Assembly: GCA_964586775.1 (NCBI GenBank)
Contig: CAZPJD010000268.1
Coordinates: 1 to 24,303 of the forward strand
From: JADLEX01 sp964586775
GTDB lineage: Bacteria; Lernaellota; Lernaellaia; JACKCT01
DNA: 24,303 bases
Direction of reading: 5' to 3'
Below the pieces are notes generated by a model, which was not told the origin of the DNA, did not search any database, and worked only from the letters and a program-made list of their open reading frames with translations. This document shows, piece after piece, positions 7,501 to 14,180 of this stretch. The position numbers and the translations under genes are program-made. How positions within the stretch are numbered: position 1 is the stretch's first letter; every line of letters starts with the position of its first letter.

Positions 7501-8199
7501 ACGCGCGCGGCGGTGCTCTATGTGCTGCGGCTTCTCGTCACGCGCGACATCCCGCTCAACGACGGATGCTGGCGACCCGTGACGCTCGTCGTGCCTGATG
7601 GCAGCGTGCTGAATCCGCCGCCGGGCGCGGCGGTCGTGGGCGGCAACGTCGAGACCTCGCAACGCGTGGTGGACGTGCTGCTCGGCGCGCTGGGCATCGC
7701 GGCCGCGTCGCAGGGCACGATGAACAACCTGCTCTTCGGCGCGGACGGCGGGGAAGGGCGGCCCTATTACGAGACGATCGCCGGGGGCAGCGGCGCGACG
7801 GAAAATGCAACGGGCGCGTCCGCGGTGCAGGTGCACATGACCAACACGCGGATCACCGACGTCGAGGTGCTGGAGCACCGATTCCCCGAGGTGCGCGTCG
7901 AGCGTTTCGCGGTGCGGCGGGGATCGGGCGGGGCGGGGCGTTATCGCGGCGGCGACGGCGTGGTGCGTGCGCTGCGTTTTTTCGCGCCGCGTCTGGTGAC
8001 GATCTTTTCGGAGCGTCGGGTGCGATCGCCATTCGGCCTTGCCGGCGGCGGTCCGGGCGCGCTGGGACATAACACGTTGATCCGCGATGGCGAGCGGATC
8101 GACCTGCCGGGCCGCGTCACCATCGCGGTGCGCGTGGGCGACGTGATCGAGATCGAAACGCCGGGCGGCGGCGGATTCGGGACACCGTTCGCATCTTGA
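4528..8199 (+). CDS. 5-oxoprolinase, ATP-hydrolysing (fused HyuA-HyuB type)
   Basis: A cytoplasmic enzyme of about 1223 residues expected to open 5-oxoproline (pyroglutamate) to glutamate using ATP. Residues ~20-690 are the HyuA half with the actin-like nucleotide-binding motifs VDRGGTFTDIVA (about 27-37) and GFDMGGTSTDVSRF (about 291-304). Residues ~697-1220 are the HyuB half, with SANIRERHDFSCAVFD, TNNPYRGGSHLPDI and GRGHHADIGG (His819, His820). The fused, eukaryote-like length suits 5-oxoprolinase; N-methylhydantoinase or acetone carboxylase-like enzymes usually have separate subunits. Start: ATG 4528 or ATG 4567; neither has a strong ribosome binding site. It could use a related cyclic amide, so the exact substrate is inferred. 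Confidence 0.88.
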   Translation: MTKPRRPIAPRTPMTATNSPGWRIAVDRGGTFTDIVATRPGEAPRVLKLLSESHEYGDAVLEGVRRVIGKDTSDPIEEIRLGTTIATNALLERRGERVALVTTCGFEHAVEIGRQTRPRLFDLAIRKPELLYGVVVGIRERVAADGSVVVALDETYAERELHRLVAEGYRSLAIALVHAWTNPEHERRIECIARDVGFAHVSCSHAMAASIGYVERARAALVDAYTHPVLHRYLASVRAGIGARLVCMQNSGGLTTADRFRGKDALLSGPAGGVVGCAAVARELGLACTIGFDMGGTSTDVSRFAGALEMADEASLGGVEFRSPMLRVETIAAGGGSLLRFDGHRLTVGPESAGAIPGPACYGRGGPLAITDANVVLGRVRPEFLPRAFGEAGRDALDARASETAMEELAADVSRRGGRAYDAAALALGFVRIANEVMARPIRELTVARGHDVRDHALVAFGGAAGQHAAEIADLLGIRTVVVPANASVLSAWGIARAHQSRTATRSILRDWSDAEAARIATEFDDAAAPLVAELRDVGIAPDRIATDRLLLLRTRGVDHAIEVEFGDDGAVRRRFAEAHREHFGFAPGAGAIEVAAIRVVVHGTTEDHSSPVNAAMEPGFVNAPVHAVDVRFEDGVCATPVVAREAVGERPQPGPALVVEEHTTTVVPPGWTYRRERDHLLLERTGSPRVAGDERRDPVLLEVFNHLFMSVAEQMGAVLAATAHSANIRERHDFSCAVFDARGDLVANAPHIPVHLGAMGDTVRALAQDLRATWRPGDVYLTNNPYRGGSHLPDITAVTPIFAPGEAEPAFFVAGRGHHADIGGRTPGSFPPDATRLEDEGVVLDGLLAVRDGVFLDADVRAALLHGPHPAREIDERLSDLRAQIAANARGERELRGLVERYGLGVVRAYMRHIQDNAAEAIEDALRGFVRERREFFAKFADALDDGTPIAVSIAIRREGEGEDAPVRAEVDFTGTDARHAQNLNAPLAVTRAAVLYVLRLLVTRDIPLNDGCWRPVTLVVPDGSVLNPPPGAAVVGGNVETSQRVVDVLLGALGIAAASQGTMNNLLFGADGGEGRPYYETIAGGSGATENATGASAVQVHMTNTRITDVEVLEHRFPEVRVERFAVRRGSGGAGRYRGGDGVVRALRFFAPRLVTIFSERRVRSPFGLAGGGPGALGHNTLIRDGERIDLPGRVTIAVRVGDVIEIETPGGGGFGTPFAS

Positions 8200-8251
8200 T
8201 CGGCCCGCGTCGCGGCGGTAAGGTGATTGGATCGAACGTCGGAGGCGGCGC

Positions 8252-8542
8252 GTGGACAAATCGGATCTGTCGGACTTTTTCGATCAGGCGAGGGAGAAGG
8301 CCCGGCAGGTTTCGCGCGCGCTGGTGCTGTTCGAGCCCGAACCGCCATTTCGCGGGCGCGGCCTTCTCACGGTGCTCGTCACCACGGCCAGCCTCATCAC
8401 GGTCACCATTCTCGGCGGCGTCACGCTGTCGAGTCTTGTCGTATTATTGCTCGCGCTCGCGCTCATCATGCTGATTTTGACGCGCGTGCTGGGAATCGAT
8501 TTCGATGTCGCGCCCGAGGAGATCTTCGGTTTCCGCCCCTGA
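8252..8542 (+). CDS. Small membrane protein, unknown function
   Basis: A 96-residue protein starting at GTG 8252, preceded by GGAGG with a 6-nt gap. The N-terminal 37 residues are charged (DKSDLSDFFDQAREKARQVS). Residues ~38-82 are continuously hydrophobic, enough for two membrane passes separated by a short GG turn. A short acidic tail ends in EEIFGFRP. I do not recognise the family. It is 52 bp after the oxoprolinase and 34 bp before the PilZ-hydrolase on the same strand, so the three may be co-transcribed. Confidence 0.75.
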   Translation: MDKSDLSDFFDQAREKARQVSRALVLFEPEPPFRGRGLLTVLVTTASLITVTILGGVTLSSLVVLLLALALIMLILTRVLGIDFDVAPEEIFGFRP

Positions 8543-8576
8543 TGGCGCGGTGCGTTTTGTGACGGGTCGTTGACGC

Positions 8577-9704
8577 ATGGACATTGCCCGCATCGCGGAT
8601 TTTCCCGACATTCCGGTCGACGTTTCGGCGCGCGTGGTCGTCAATCGCGGCCATCAGTTCCTCGTGTCGCAGGCGGCGCGGGTGAGTTCGCAGGGTATTT
8701 CGATCGTCGTGCGCGAAACGCTGCCGCTCGGCGCGTTGGTGGACATCGAGTTCGCCATCGTGGACGAACTGCACCCCTATCGCGGCGAAGCCCGCGTGCG
8801 CTCGTGCGAGCCGGGGCCGGACGCGGGAGAGTTTCGCCTCGATCTCGAATTCACCCGCGTCACGCACAAGAGCCTGACGGTGCGCGAGACACTGGTCGAC
8901 TGGAACCGCCGGCGGCGCGTGGTCGTCCAACTCGCCGTCGACGCCGCGCAGTACGTGCGTCATCAGGCCAAGGGCAACAAGCTCGACGACAAGGATTTCG
9001 GTCTTCGCGGGGCCGGGCATCGTCGGCCGGTGCTGATGATCCACGGGTTTCTCGGCACGCGCGGCGCGATGTTTCTGACGGAACAGCACCTCAAGTCGCG
9101 GGGATTCCCCGTCTTCTCGATCACGCTCGGCTGGCTCAACGTCCACGACATCAACCGCTCGGCGCAGATCATCTCCGAGCGCGTCGAGACGATCCGCAAG
9201 CGGTTCGACCTCGACAAGATCAACATCCTCGGTCACTCGATGGGTGGACTGATCGGCCTGCAATACATCAAGCGTTTCGGCGGCGCGGACCACGTGCGCA
9301 AGCTCGTCACCGTCGGCACGCCCTTTGGCGGCGCGCGCCTGGCCACGGCGGCCATGATCGCCATGCCATGGTTCGGCCTGATCGCGCCCAGCACGCGCCA
9401 GATGCAGCCTCAAAGCCAGTTTCTGTCGGAGCTCACCGCGCCGCCGCTGCCGCCGGGTGTTCGAATCGCCTGCATCTCGGCGATGCACGACGCCGTGGTG
9501 CATCCGCGCGCGTGCGTGCTCGAGGGCGCGCGCAACATCATGATCGCCACGAATCACGCGGGGCTGGTGGTGTCGCCACGCCTGTTTGCCATCGTGGAGC
9601 GCGAACTGGGAGAATCGGTCGATCCCATCGAGCGGCGAAAGATCGAGCTCGCCATCGTGCGCGACGAGGTCGATCAGGGAGCGGCGGTGGATTCCGCCAT
9701 CTGA
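8577..9704 (+). CDS. PilZ-like domain fused to an alpha/beta-hydrolase (lipase/esterase)
   Basis: A 375-residue protein without signal peptide, probably cytoplasmic. Residues ~15-110 resemble a PilZ domain: the RVSSQGISI stretch fits the D-x-S-x-x-G motif with the first Asp replaced, and RVVVNR stands in for the usual RxxxR with one extra residue, so c-di-GMP binding may be lost. Residues ~155-370 are an alpha/beta-hydrolase: HGFLGTRG (oxyanion loop), nucleophile Ser221 in GHSMGG, then Asp305 (MHDAVVHP) and His327 (TNHAGLV) form a plausible triad. It resembles PGAP1/triacylglycerol-lipase-like enzymes. Its 3' end overlaps the 3' end of the convergent lipoprotein gene by 31 bp. Substrate unknown. 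Confidence 0.82.
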   Translation: MDIARIADFPDIPVDVSARVVVNRGHQFLVSQAARVSSQGISIVVRETLPLGALVDIEFAIVDELHPYRGEARVRSCEPGPDAGEFRLDLEFTRVTHKSLTVRETLVDWNRRRRVVVQLAVDAAQYVRHQAKGNKLDDKDFGLRGAGHRRPVLMIHGFLGTRGAMFLTEQHLKSRGFPVFSITLGWLNVHDINRSAQIISERVETIRKRFDLDKINILGHSMGGLIGLQYIKRFGGADHVRKLVTVGTPFGGARLATAAMIAMPWFGLIAPSTRQMQPQSQFLSELTAPPLPPGVRIACISAMHDAVVHPRACVLEGARNIMIATNHAGLVVSPRLFAIVERELGESVDPIERRKIELAIVRDEVDQGAAVDSAI

Positions 9705-11872
9705 AACGCGGCGAGCGACACGGCGCGGGCATCGGCGCCGTAGCGCCGCTGGACGATCCGCTCCGCCGTCGTTACCGGCATCACCTGCGCCATCTTCAGC
9801 TTCGTGCCGTAAAACGAGAGCGTGAGGATCTGCCCGCTCGCGCCGTCGTTGCCCAGGAATTCGCCGAGGGGCACGTCCACGATCCCGAGCCCGGCGAGCC
9901 CCGCGACGCGCGGTCCCGCGAGCACGACCTCGGCCCCCGCCGCCAGCGACGCGCGAACGGCATCGACACCGGCCGTCGGCCCGAGCGCGACGATCTGGAT
10001 GCCGTCGGTCGAGGCGGGGACAGGCGCTGTTCCGATCGTCACCGGCAAACCGCGAATCGAGAAGGACGAGGTTGCGCCGGATTCATCGCCCGTGAGACGC
10101 ATCCGCTCGATGCCCGAATCCGAAACCCGCGCCCGCGCGCCCAGCGCGCGAAGCAAGAACACATCCGACGCCGAGCCCGCGTCCCAAAACGCCGCGAAGT
10201 CGGCTTTTCGGATCTGGGGCAGGATCGAATAAACGGGACGCAGCCGCTGCGCGATGGGATCCTCGGCCTCCGCGCCGGACCCGGTGACGATGCGCGTGAC
10301 GCGCACCGACGCGGGGTCGAAGCCTTCGGGCGCGCGCACGGTGCCGCCGATGACGATGGTGCGGATCTGATAGGGATCGAAGCGCTCGACCGGCGCGTCG
10401 GCGGCGAACTCCGCGGGGACGAGCAGGGGGTAGTTGGGGAAATAGGTCGAGACGGTCGGCGACGACTTCGACGCGCAGAACGCCACGTTGCTGACGAGGG
10501 GGTTGTCGCCGTTGACCGCAACGACTTCGAGCCGCCCGTCGAGCGCCGAAACGGGCAGGAGCCCCAGCAGGCTGTGATCCGCGAGAATCGCGTCGGTGAG
10601 CGCCTCGGCGGTGTCGAAGGTCCGCAGTTCCGCCACCAGCGGCGCGTCGAGCTGCGCCGACAGAATGCGCGCGAGCGGGCCGACGGAACCGAGCACGATC
10701 GGCCCGGGCTCGCCGTTGAGTTCCTTCCAGTCGGTGATCTTGCCGGCGAAGATGTCGCGCAGGCGCTGCGTGGATACGCGGTTGACGAGCTTCTGGTGCG
10801 AGCACGCGAGGGCGGGAACGAGCCGCGAAGGCGCGATGGGATTGAAATGCCAATCCGCGGGAACGCCGAGCACGAGCGAGCCGAACTCGGTCGGCGGCCG
10901 ATCCTGAAACGACTTGCCGATGACCTTGAGAAAGTTGCCGTAGTAGATCTTTTCGAGCAGGTCGTCGGACAGCGCGAGACCGCCGAACTCGCGCGGCGTC
11001 CATGTCCGCGCCTCGTCCATCAGGCGCATGCGGCTTTTCGGGCGCTCCAGAAACGCGCGATACGCCTTGAGCGTCTGCATCCCCCACACGCCGTGGTGGT
11101 ACAGGCGGTGGTCGAACTGAAGCCCGCCGCCGAAGAGGATGCGGTCTTGCCACAGCGAAAAAAAGTCGCGCGCCGCCTCGCCCTGCGCCAGGATCTCGCC
11201 AAAGCGCTGCTCGAAGCCCGGCCCGCCGTCGCCGCCGATGGAGACGTACAGGTTGTTGTGCAGCTCCATCGCGGTCTGCACCAGCGCCAGATCCCCCGGC
11301 ATGCCCAGCAGCCCCGCGCCGATGACGCGCATCTCGGGGTGGTCGAAGAGCGCCGCCGAGAGTTCGCCCAGGTACTCGCGCCCGGCGATGTTTGCGAAGA
11401 CCGGCACGCCGTACAGCTCGACGTATTGGTAGAGCGGTTCCAATTCCGGCGCGTCGAGCGTGCGTTCGCCGGCCTCGCCGCGCCGCCACAGGGCCAGACC
11501 GCGCGCGCCGCGCTGGTGCAGGGCTTTGAAGGTGTCGAGCGGCGCGGGGTCGTCCGGCGCGATGGTGACGAAGGGAATCAGCACGCCTTTCGACTCGTCG
11601 AAGGCCTTGAGCACGAGTTCGTTGGGGTCGGGCGGCGGGCCGGGGTCGGGGAAGGGCGATTCCACCGCGGCCTCGCGGCTCCCCGCGATCAGCGCGACGC
11701 CGGTGAGTCCCGCCTGCTGGATGGCGTAAACCAGCTCGTCCGCGCGATCCTCGCGCGTCAGGTATTCGTGCGCGGAATAGACGGGTTTTTCGTCGTAATA
11801 CGCGTCGCGGCAGCCGCTCGACCCAAAAATGGCCAACACCGCGAAAACAAGAAGGATTTTCAGGCGAATCAT
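9674..11872 (-). CDS. Large lipoprotein with degenerate amidohydrolase, PBP-like and CapA-like domains
   Basis: A 732-residue protein starting at ATG 11872, with a lipoprotein signal ending GSSGC (Cys21; the lipobox lacks Leu at -3). Residues ~30-310 follow the amidohydrolase_2 TIM-barrel pattern (NELVLKAFDESKGVLIPFVTI; RGARGLALW; DRILFGG), but the metal-ligand positions are changed: FANIAG replaces the PV-x-x-H strand, GAGLLG replaces aHxG, FGGGL replaces FGSD. Residues ~320-500 resemble PstS-type periplasmic binding proteins (STQRLRDIFAGKITDWKEL). Residues ~505-720 resemble CapA-type proteins (AGAEVVLAGP..PLGEFLGN..MPV) with the GD and NxE motifs missing. It is more likely a binding or structural protein than an enzyme. 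A near-identical N-terminus occurs as a relic at 2076. Domain calls rest on visual pattern matching. Confidence 0.75.
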   Translation of the reverse strand: MIRLKILLVFAVLAIFGSSGCRDAYYDEKPVYSAHEYLTREDRADELVYAIQQAGLTGVALIAGSREAAVESPFPDPGPPPDPNELVLKAFDESKGVLIPFVTIAPDDPAPLDTFKALHQRGARGLALWRRGEAGERTLDAPELEPLYQYVELYGVPVFANIAGREYLGELSAALFDHPEMRVIGAGLLGMPGDLALVQTAMELHNNLYVSIGGDGGPGFEQRFGEILAQGEAARDFFSLWQDRILFGGGLQFDHRLYHHGVWGMQTLKAYRAFLERPKSRMRLMDEARTWTPREFGGLALSDDLLEKIYYGNFLKVIGKSFQDRPPTEFGSLVLGVPADWHFNPIAPSRLVPALACSHQKLVNRVSTQRLRDIFAGKITDWKELNGEPGPIVLGSVGPLARILSAQLDAPLVAELRTFDTAEALTDAILADHSLLGLLPVSALDGRLEVVAVNGDNPLVSNVAFCASKSSPTVSTYFPNYPLLVPAEFAADAPVERFDPYQIRTIVIGGTVRAPEGFDPASVRVTRIVTGSGAEAEDPIAQRLRPVYSILPQIRKADFAAFWDAGSASDVFLLRALGARARVSDSGIERMRLTGDESGATSSFSIRGLPVTIGTAPVPASTDGIQIVALGPTAGVDAVRASLAAGAEVVLAGPRVAGLAGLGIVDVPLGEFLGNDGASGQILTLSFYGTKLKMAQVMPVTTAERIVQRRYGADARAVSLAAFQMAESTAAP

Positions 11873-11898
11873 TCCGCGACAACCCCCAGGGCGCGCGG

Positions 11899-11927
11899 AT
11901 TCTTCCACAGGAGACGAGCACTGTCAA
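11899..11927 (-). promoter_or_regulatory. Promoter of the large lipoprotein gene
   Basis: On the minus strand TTGACA (11927-11922), 17-bp spacer, AAGAAT (11904-11899), placing the transcript start about 20 nt before ATG 11872. The same promoter is duplicated at 2024-2052. Confidence 0.75.
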
Positions 11928-12435
11928 ACTCAGACGGCCTTCGCAATTCCGACTCAGGTTCGACATCGCTTTTTCAAAACCATTTGATTTCACGGCGAAA
12001 ATTCGCCTTCGCCGAAAATTTCGGTTCGTCTCCGCGCTGAGTGAAAGACTGCCGTACGGGGCGGTCCTGCGGTGGTTTGGATTTTCCGAGAACTCAAACC
12101 ACACCACAGTCCGCCGATGTCCGACTAACGGGAGATCGTCGCCCGGTCAGGGCGCCGGGAGGGCTATCGAGCGGGAGCGGTGGAGACATGTTTCGGGCCT
12201 GCGACAGCCACGGGCGGTGGATTCGCGACCTTCCGTTGTTCTGGCCACGCACTCATCTTCCACGACGTCGCGAAATACGGTCGCGAGGTGGCGGACCGGG
12301 TGCGTGTCGATGAAGCGAATCGGGTGGCCGCGGATCGAAAACAACGAAAGAACGTCAAATGGACCCGGTGGCCCGTCCTGTGAAACGCGGAAAGCGTGAC
12401 TCCCCCGGGAGATCGCATCCGCCAAGAGGCCGAAA
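11928..12435. other. Gene-poor stretch with small palindromes
   Basis: About 500 bases without a convincing gene. Two adjacent AT-centred palindromes lie at 11994-12007 (GGCGAAAATTCGCC) and 12012-12024 (CCGAAAATTTCGG), and GTGGTTTG/CAAACCAC can pair at 12072-12102. Short overlapping frames at 12147-12458 (minus) and 12180-12383 (plus) have no recognisable product; one could be a decayed gene. Confidence 0.5.
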
Positions 12436-12442
12436 TGCGAAT

Positions 12443-12467
12443 CCCCGAGGCGCTTCACCTCGGGGAC
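12443..12467 (-). terminator. Terminator hairpin downstream of tRNA-Asp
   Basis: On the minus strand TCCCCGAGG pairs with CCTCGGGGA across a 7-nt loop. The sequence after it (TTCGCATTT) is only modestly T-rich. It lies 18 nt beyond the tRNA 3' end. Confidence 0.6.
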
Positions 12468-12485
12468 TCCATTCGCTTTCCGGGA

Positions 12486-12559
<74 letters not shown>

Positions 12560-12604
12560 ATGCCATCGTTTCAGCGCAAGCGCCTCGACCGACAACGGGG
12601 CGTT

Positions 12605-12633
12605 TCTTAACAGAACGCGCGTTTGCGTGTCAA
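12605..12633 (-). promoter_or_regulatory. Promoter of tRNA-Asp
   Basis: On the minus strand TTGACA (12633-12628), 17-bp spacer, TTAAGA (12610-12605), followed by a GC-rich stretch and the tRNA 5' end at 12559. The -35 box and spacer equal those of tRNA-Lys. Confidence 0.7.
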
Positions 12634-12774
12634 GCGAAGAATCGGGCTCAGTACCACGCAGACGGCGGTTTCGCGGCCCGGCGAATCTCCGAGGCGCGGA
12701 CGGCGCGCGGCGCGCGACGATCCCCGTCCGGCTGACCTTCGTCATTTCGGCGCGCACCCGCATCGATGAACAGA

Positions 12775-12810
12775 TCCGCTTTTGGTGCGGAAGCGGATTT
12801 GGTGCTACAA
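12775..12810 (+). promoter_or_regulatory. Possible promoter and operator of the CII-like regulator
   Basis: TTGGTG (12782-12787), 17-bp spacer and CTACAA (12805-12810) form a weak promoter candidate. A 7-bp inverted repeat, TCCGCTT (12775-12781) and AAGCGGA (12791-12797), brackets the -35 box and could be an operator, perhaps for the DNA-binding protein encoded next. Confidence 0.35.
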
Positions 12811-12837
12811 CGGCGTCGATCAATTTCGGAGCGCGCG

Positions 12838-13338
12838 ATGACGAAAGTCCCGCCCGATCGCCTCGACGAGCCGTCTTGGCGAGTGTTGCAGCGAATGTTC
12901 GAACCGCTGGGAATCAAGCACTTCGCCTCGGAGCTGAATCTCGGGTATTCGACCGTCGCCCAGTGGCAGGAGGACCCCGAATCGCTGTCCGGCGCGGGAC
13001 GCCTCAGCCCGCTCGACCGTCTCGACGCCATCCGCCGAGCGTTGCAGGTCGCCGGTCACGAGGATCTTGCCGTGGAGGCGCTGCGTTGGATGGCCCGGCG
13101 CGCCGGCTATCGGTTGGTGCGCGAGGCGGACCTGCCGACCGCGCACGAGGGCCTGCTGCGCGAGGTGCTGCGTCTCGGCGCGGAGGCCGGCGACGTGCAG
13201 CGAATCGTCGAGGACGCGCTGCGCGATGGGCGCATCGACGCGGACGAGCGAAAACGCATCCTTCGTGAGTTGCAGGGTGCGCAGGAGCAGGCGGCGCGTG
13301 TGGAACTCATCGTGCGTATCGGCGGGAAAGACCTGTGA
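12838..13338 (+). CDS. Phage CII-like (CP76-type) DNA-binding regulator
   Basis: A 166-residue protein starting at ATG 12838, with GGAG 6 nt upstream. Residues ~14-65 look like a helix-turn-helix (GIKHFASELNLGYSTVAQWQ, then a DRLDAIRRALQVAG helix), matching the layout of the phage regulatory CII/CP76 family. The C-terminal part also fits that family: a long helical stretch with the signature ALRDGRIDADERKRIL at about 130-145, which may mediate oligomerisation. No other phage gene is nearby, so this may be a domesticated regulator. Its stop overlaps the start of the DUF1287 gene by 4 nt, so the two are translationally coupled. Target genes are unknown. Confidence 0.7.
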   Translation: MTKVPPDRLDEPSWRVLQRMFEPLGIKHFASELNLGYSTVAQWQEDPESLSGAGRLSPLDRLDAIRRALQVAGHEDLAVEALRWMARRAGYRLVREADLPTAHEGLLREVLRLGAEAGDVQRIVEDALRDGRIDADERKRILRELQGAQEQAARVELIVRIGGKDL

Positions 13339-14009
13339 GCCGAGCGGCCGGGCGTTTTCTCGCAGCGGCGTTTTTTGTGACGCTGGCGCTCTTGGCGTGC
13401 GATCAGCCCTACGCACAGGAACCGACACCCGCCGCGTCGCAAACACTCGCCTCGACTCCCACGCCTCCGCGCCGCCTCGCGATCTCCGACGACACCGCCG
13501 CACGCATCGTGGCGGCCGCGCGAGAGCGCCTCTCGCACGAGGTGGTTTACGACGGGGCTTACGTCAAGATCCCCTTCCCCGGCGGCGACGTCGCGCCCGA
13601 TCGCGGCGTGTGCACCGACGAGGTGGTGCGGATCTTCCGCGCGCTGGGGCAAGACTTGCAGAAGCTCGTGTACGACGATCTTCGCGCCGCGCCGGGGGCG
13701 TATCCCAACTCGTGGCCCGGCCCGCGCCCCGATCCCAATATCGATCACCGCCGCGTGCCGAACCTGATGGTCTTTTTTTCGCGGCGCGGCGTGTCGCTGC
13801 CCATCACCGACAACGCCGCCGACTATGCGCCGGGAGACGTGGTCGCGTGGCGTCTCGACAACGGCCTCACGCACATCGGTGTGTTGACCGACGACACGGC
13901 GGACGGTGTCACCCCCGCCGCGGTGCACAACATCGGCGCGGGTCCGCGTCTCGAACACGTCCTGTTCTCGTGGAAGATCATCGGGCACTATCGCTTTCCG
14001 AAGCGATGA
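13335..14009 (+). CDS. DUF1287-family lipoprotein
   Basis: A 224-residue protein starting at GTG 13335. The signal peptide ends in ALLAC (Cys22), so it is probably a lipoprotein, followed by a Pro/Thr-rich linker (to ~45). Residues ~52-222 match DUF1287: YDGAYVKIPFPGGDV, RGVCTDEVVRIFR (Cys93), YAPGDVVAW, THIGVLTD (His180), HNIGAG (His198) and GHYRFPKR. The Cys-then-His order and the PGDVVAW..HIG pattern recall papain-like NlpC/P60 folds, so cell-wall peptide or amide hydrolysis is plausible, but no activity is established to my knowledge. The upstream CII-like regulator overlaps it by 4 nt. Confidence 0.85.
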   Translation: MSRAAGRFLAAAFFVTLALLACDQPYAQEPTPAASQTLASTPTPPRRLAISDDTAARIVAAARERLSHEVVYDGAYVKIPFPGGDVAPDRGVCTDEVVRIFRALGQDLQKLVYDDLRAAPGAYPNSWPGPRPDPNIDHRRVPNLMVFFSRRGVSLPITDNAADYAPGDVVAWRLDNGLTHIGVLTDDTADGVTPAAVHNIGAGPRLEHVLFSWKIIGHYRFPKR

Positions 14010-14094
14010 TCCATATGGCGGATGCGTCCCGGGCCAGCGCACCGGACATCGCACATTCGGTGCCCGAACCGGAGCGAAAACACCCGCGTCGCGT

Positions 14095-14122
14095 TTGACT
14101 TTTCGGGATCGGTCCCTAAGAT
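14095..14122 (+). promoter_or_regulatory. Likely promoter of purM
   Basis: TTGACT (14095-14100), 16-bp spacer, TAAGAT (14117-14122), giving a leader of about 50 nt before the TTG start at 14181. No riboswitch-like structure is obvious in that leader. Confidence 0.5.
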
Positions 14123-14180
14123 CGTGGGCCTTGGCGAGCGCCGCGCGCGGGCTCGTTTGCCCTTCACGTTGAGGATTGTA

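Noticed and set aside
6181..8259. A 692-codon minus-strand open frame antisense to the oxoprolinase
   Set aside because: Its composition is Arg/His/Ala-rich with no motifs; the plus strand has a clear enzyme.
8570..12040. A 1156-codon plus-strand open frame
   Set aside because: It is out of frame with the PilZ-hydrolase and antisense to the lipoprotein gene, is extremely Arg/Gly/His-rich, and resembles no family; such frames are common by chance in very GC-rich DNA.
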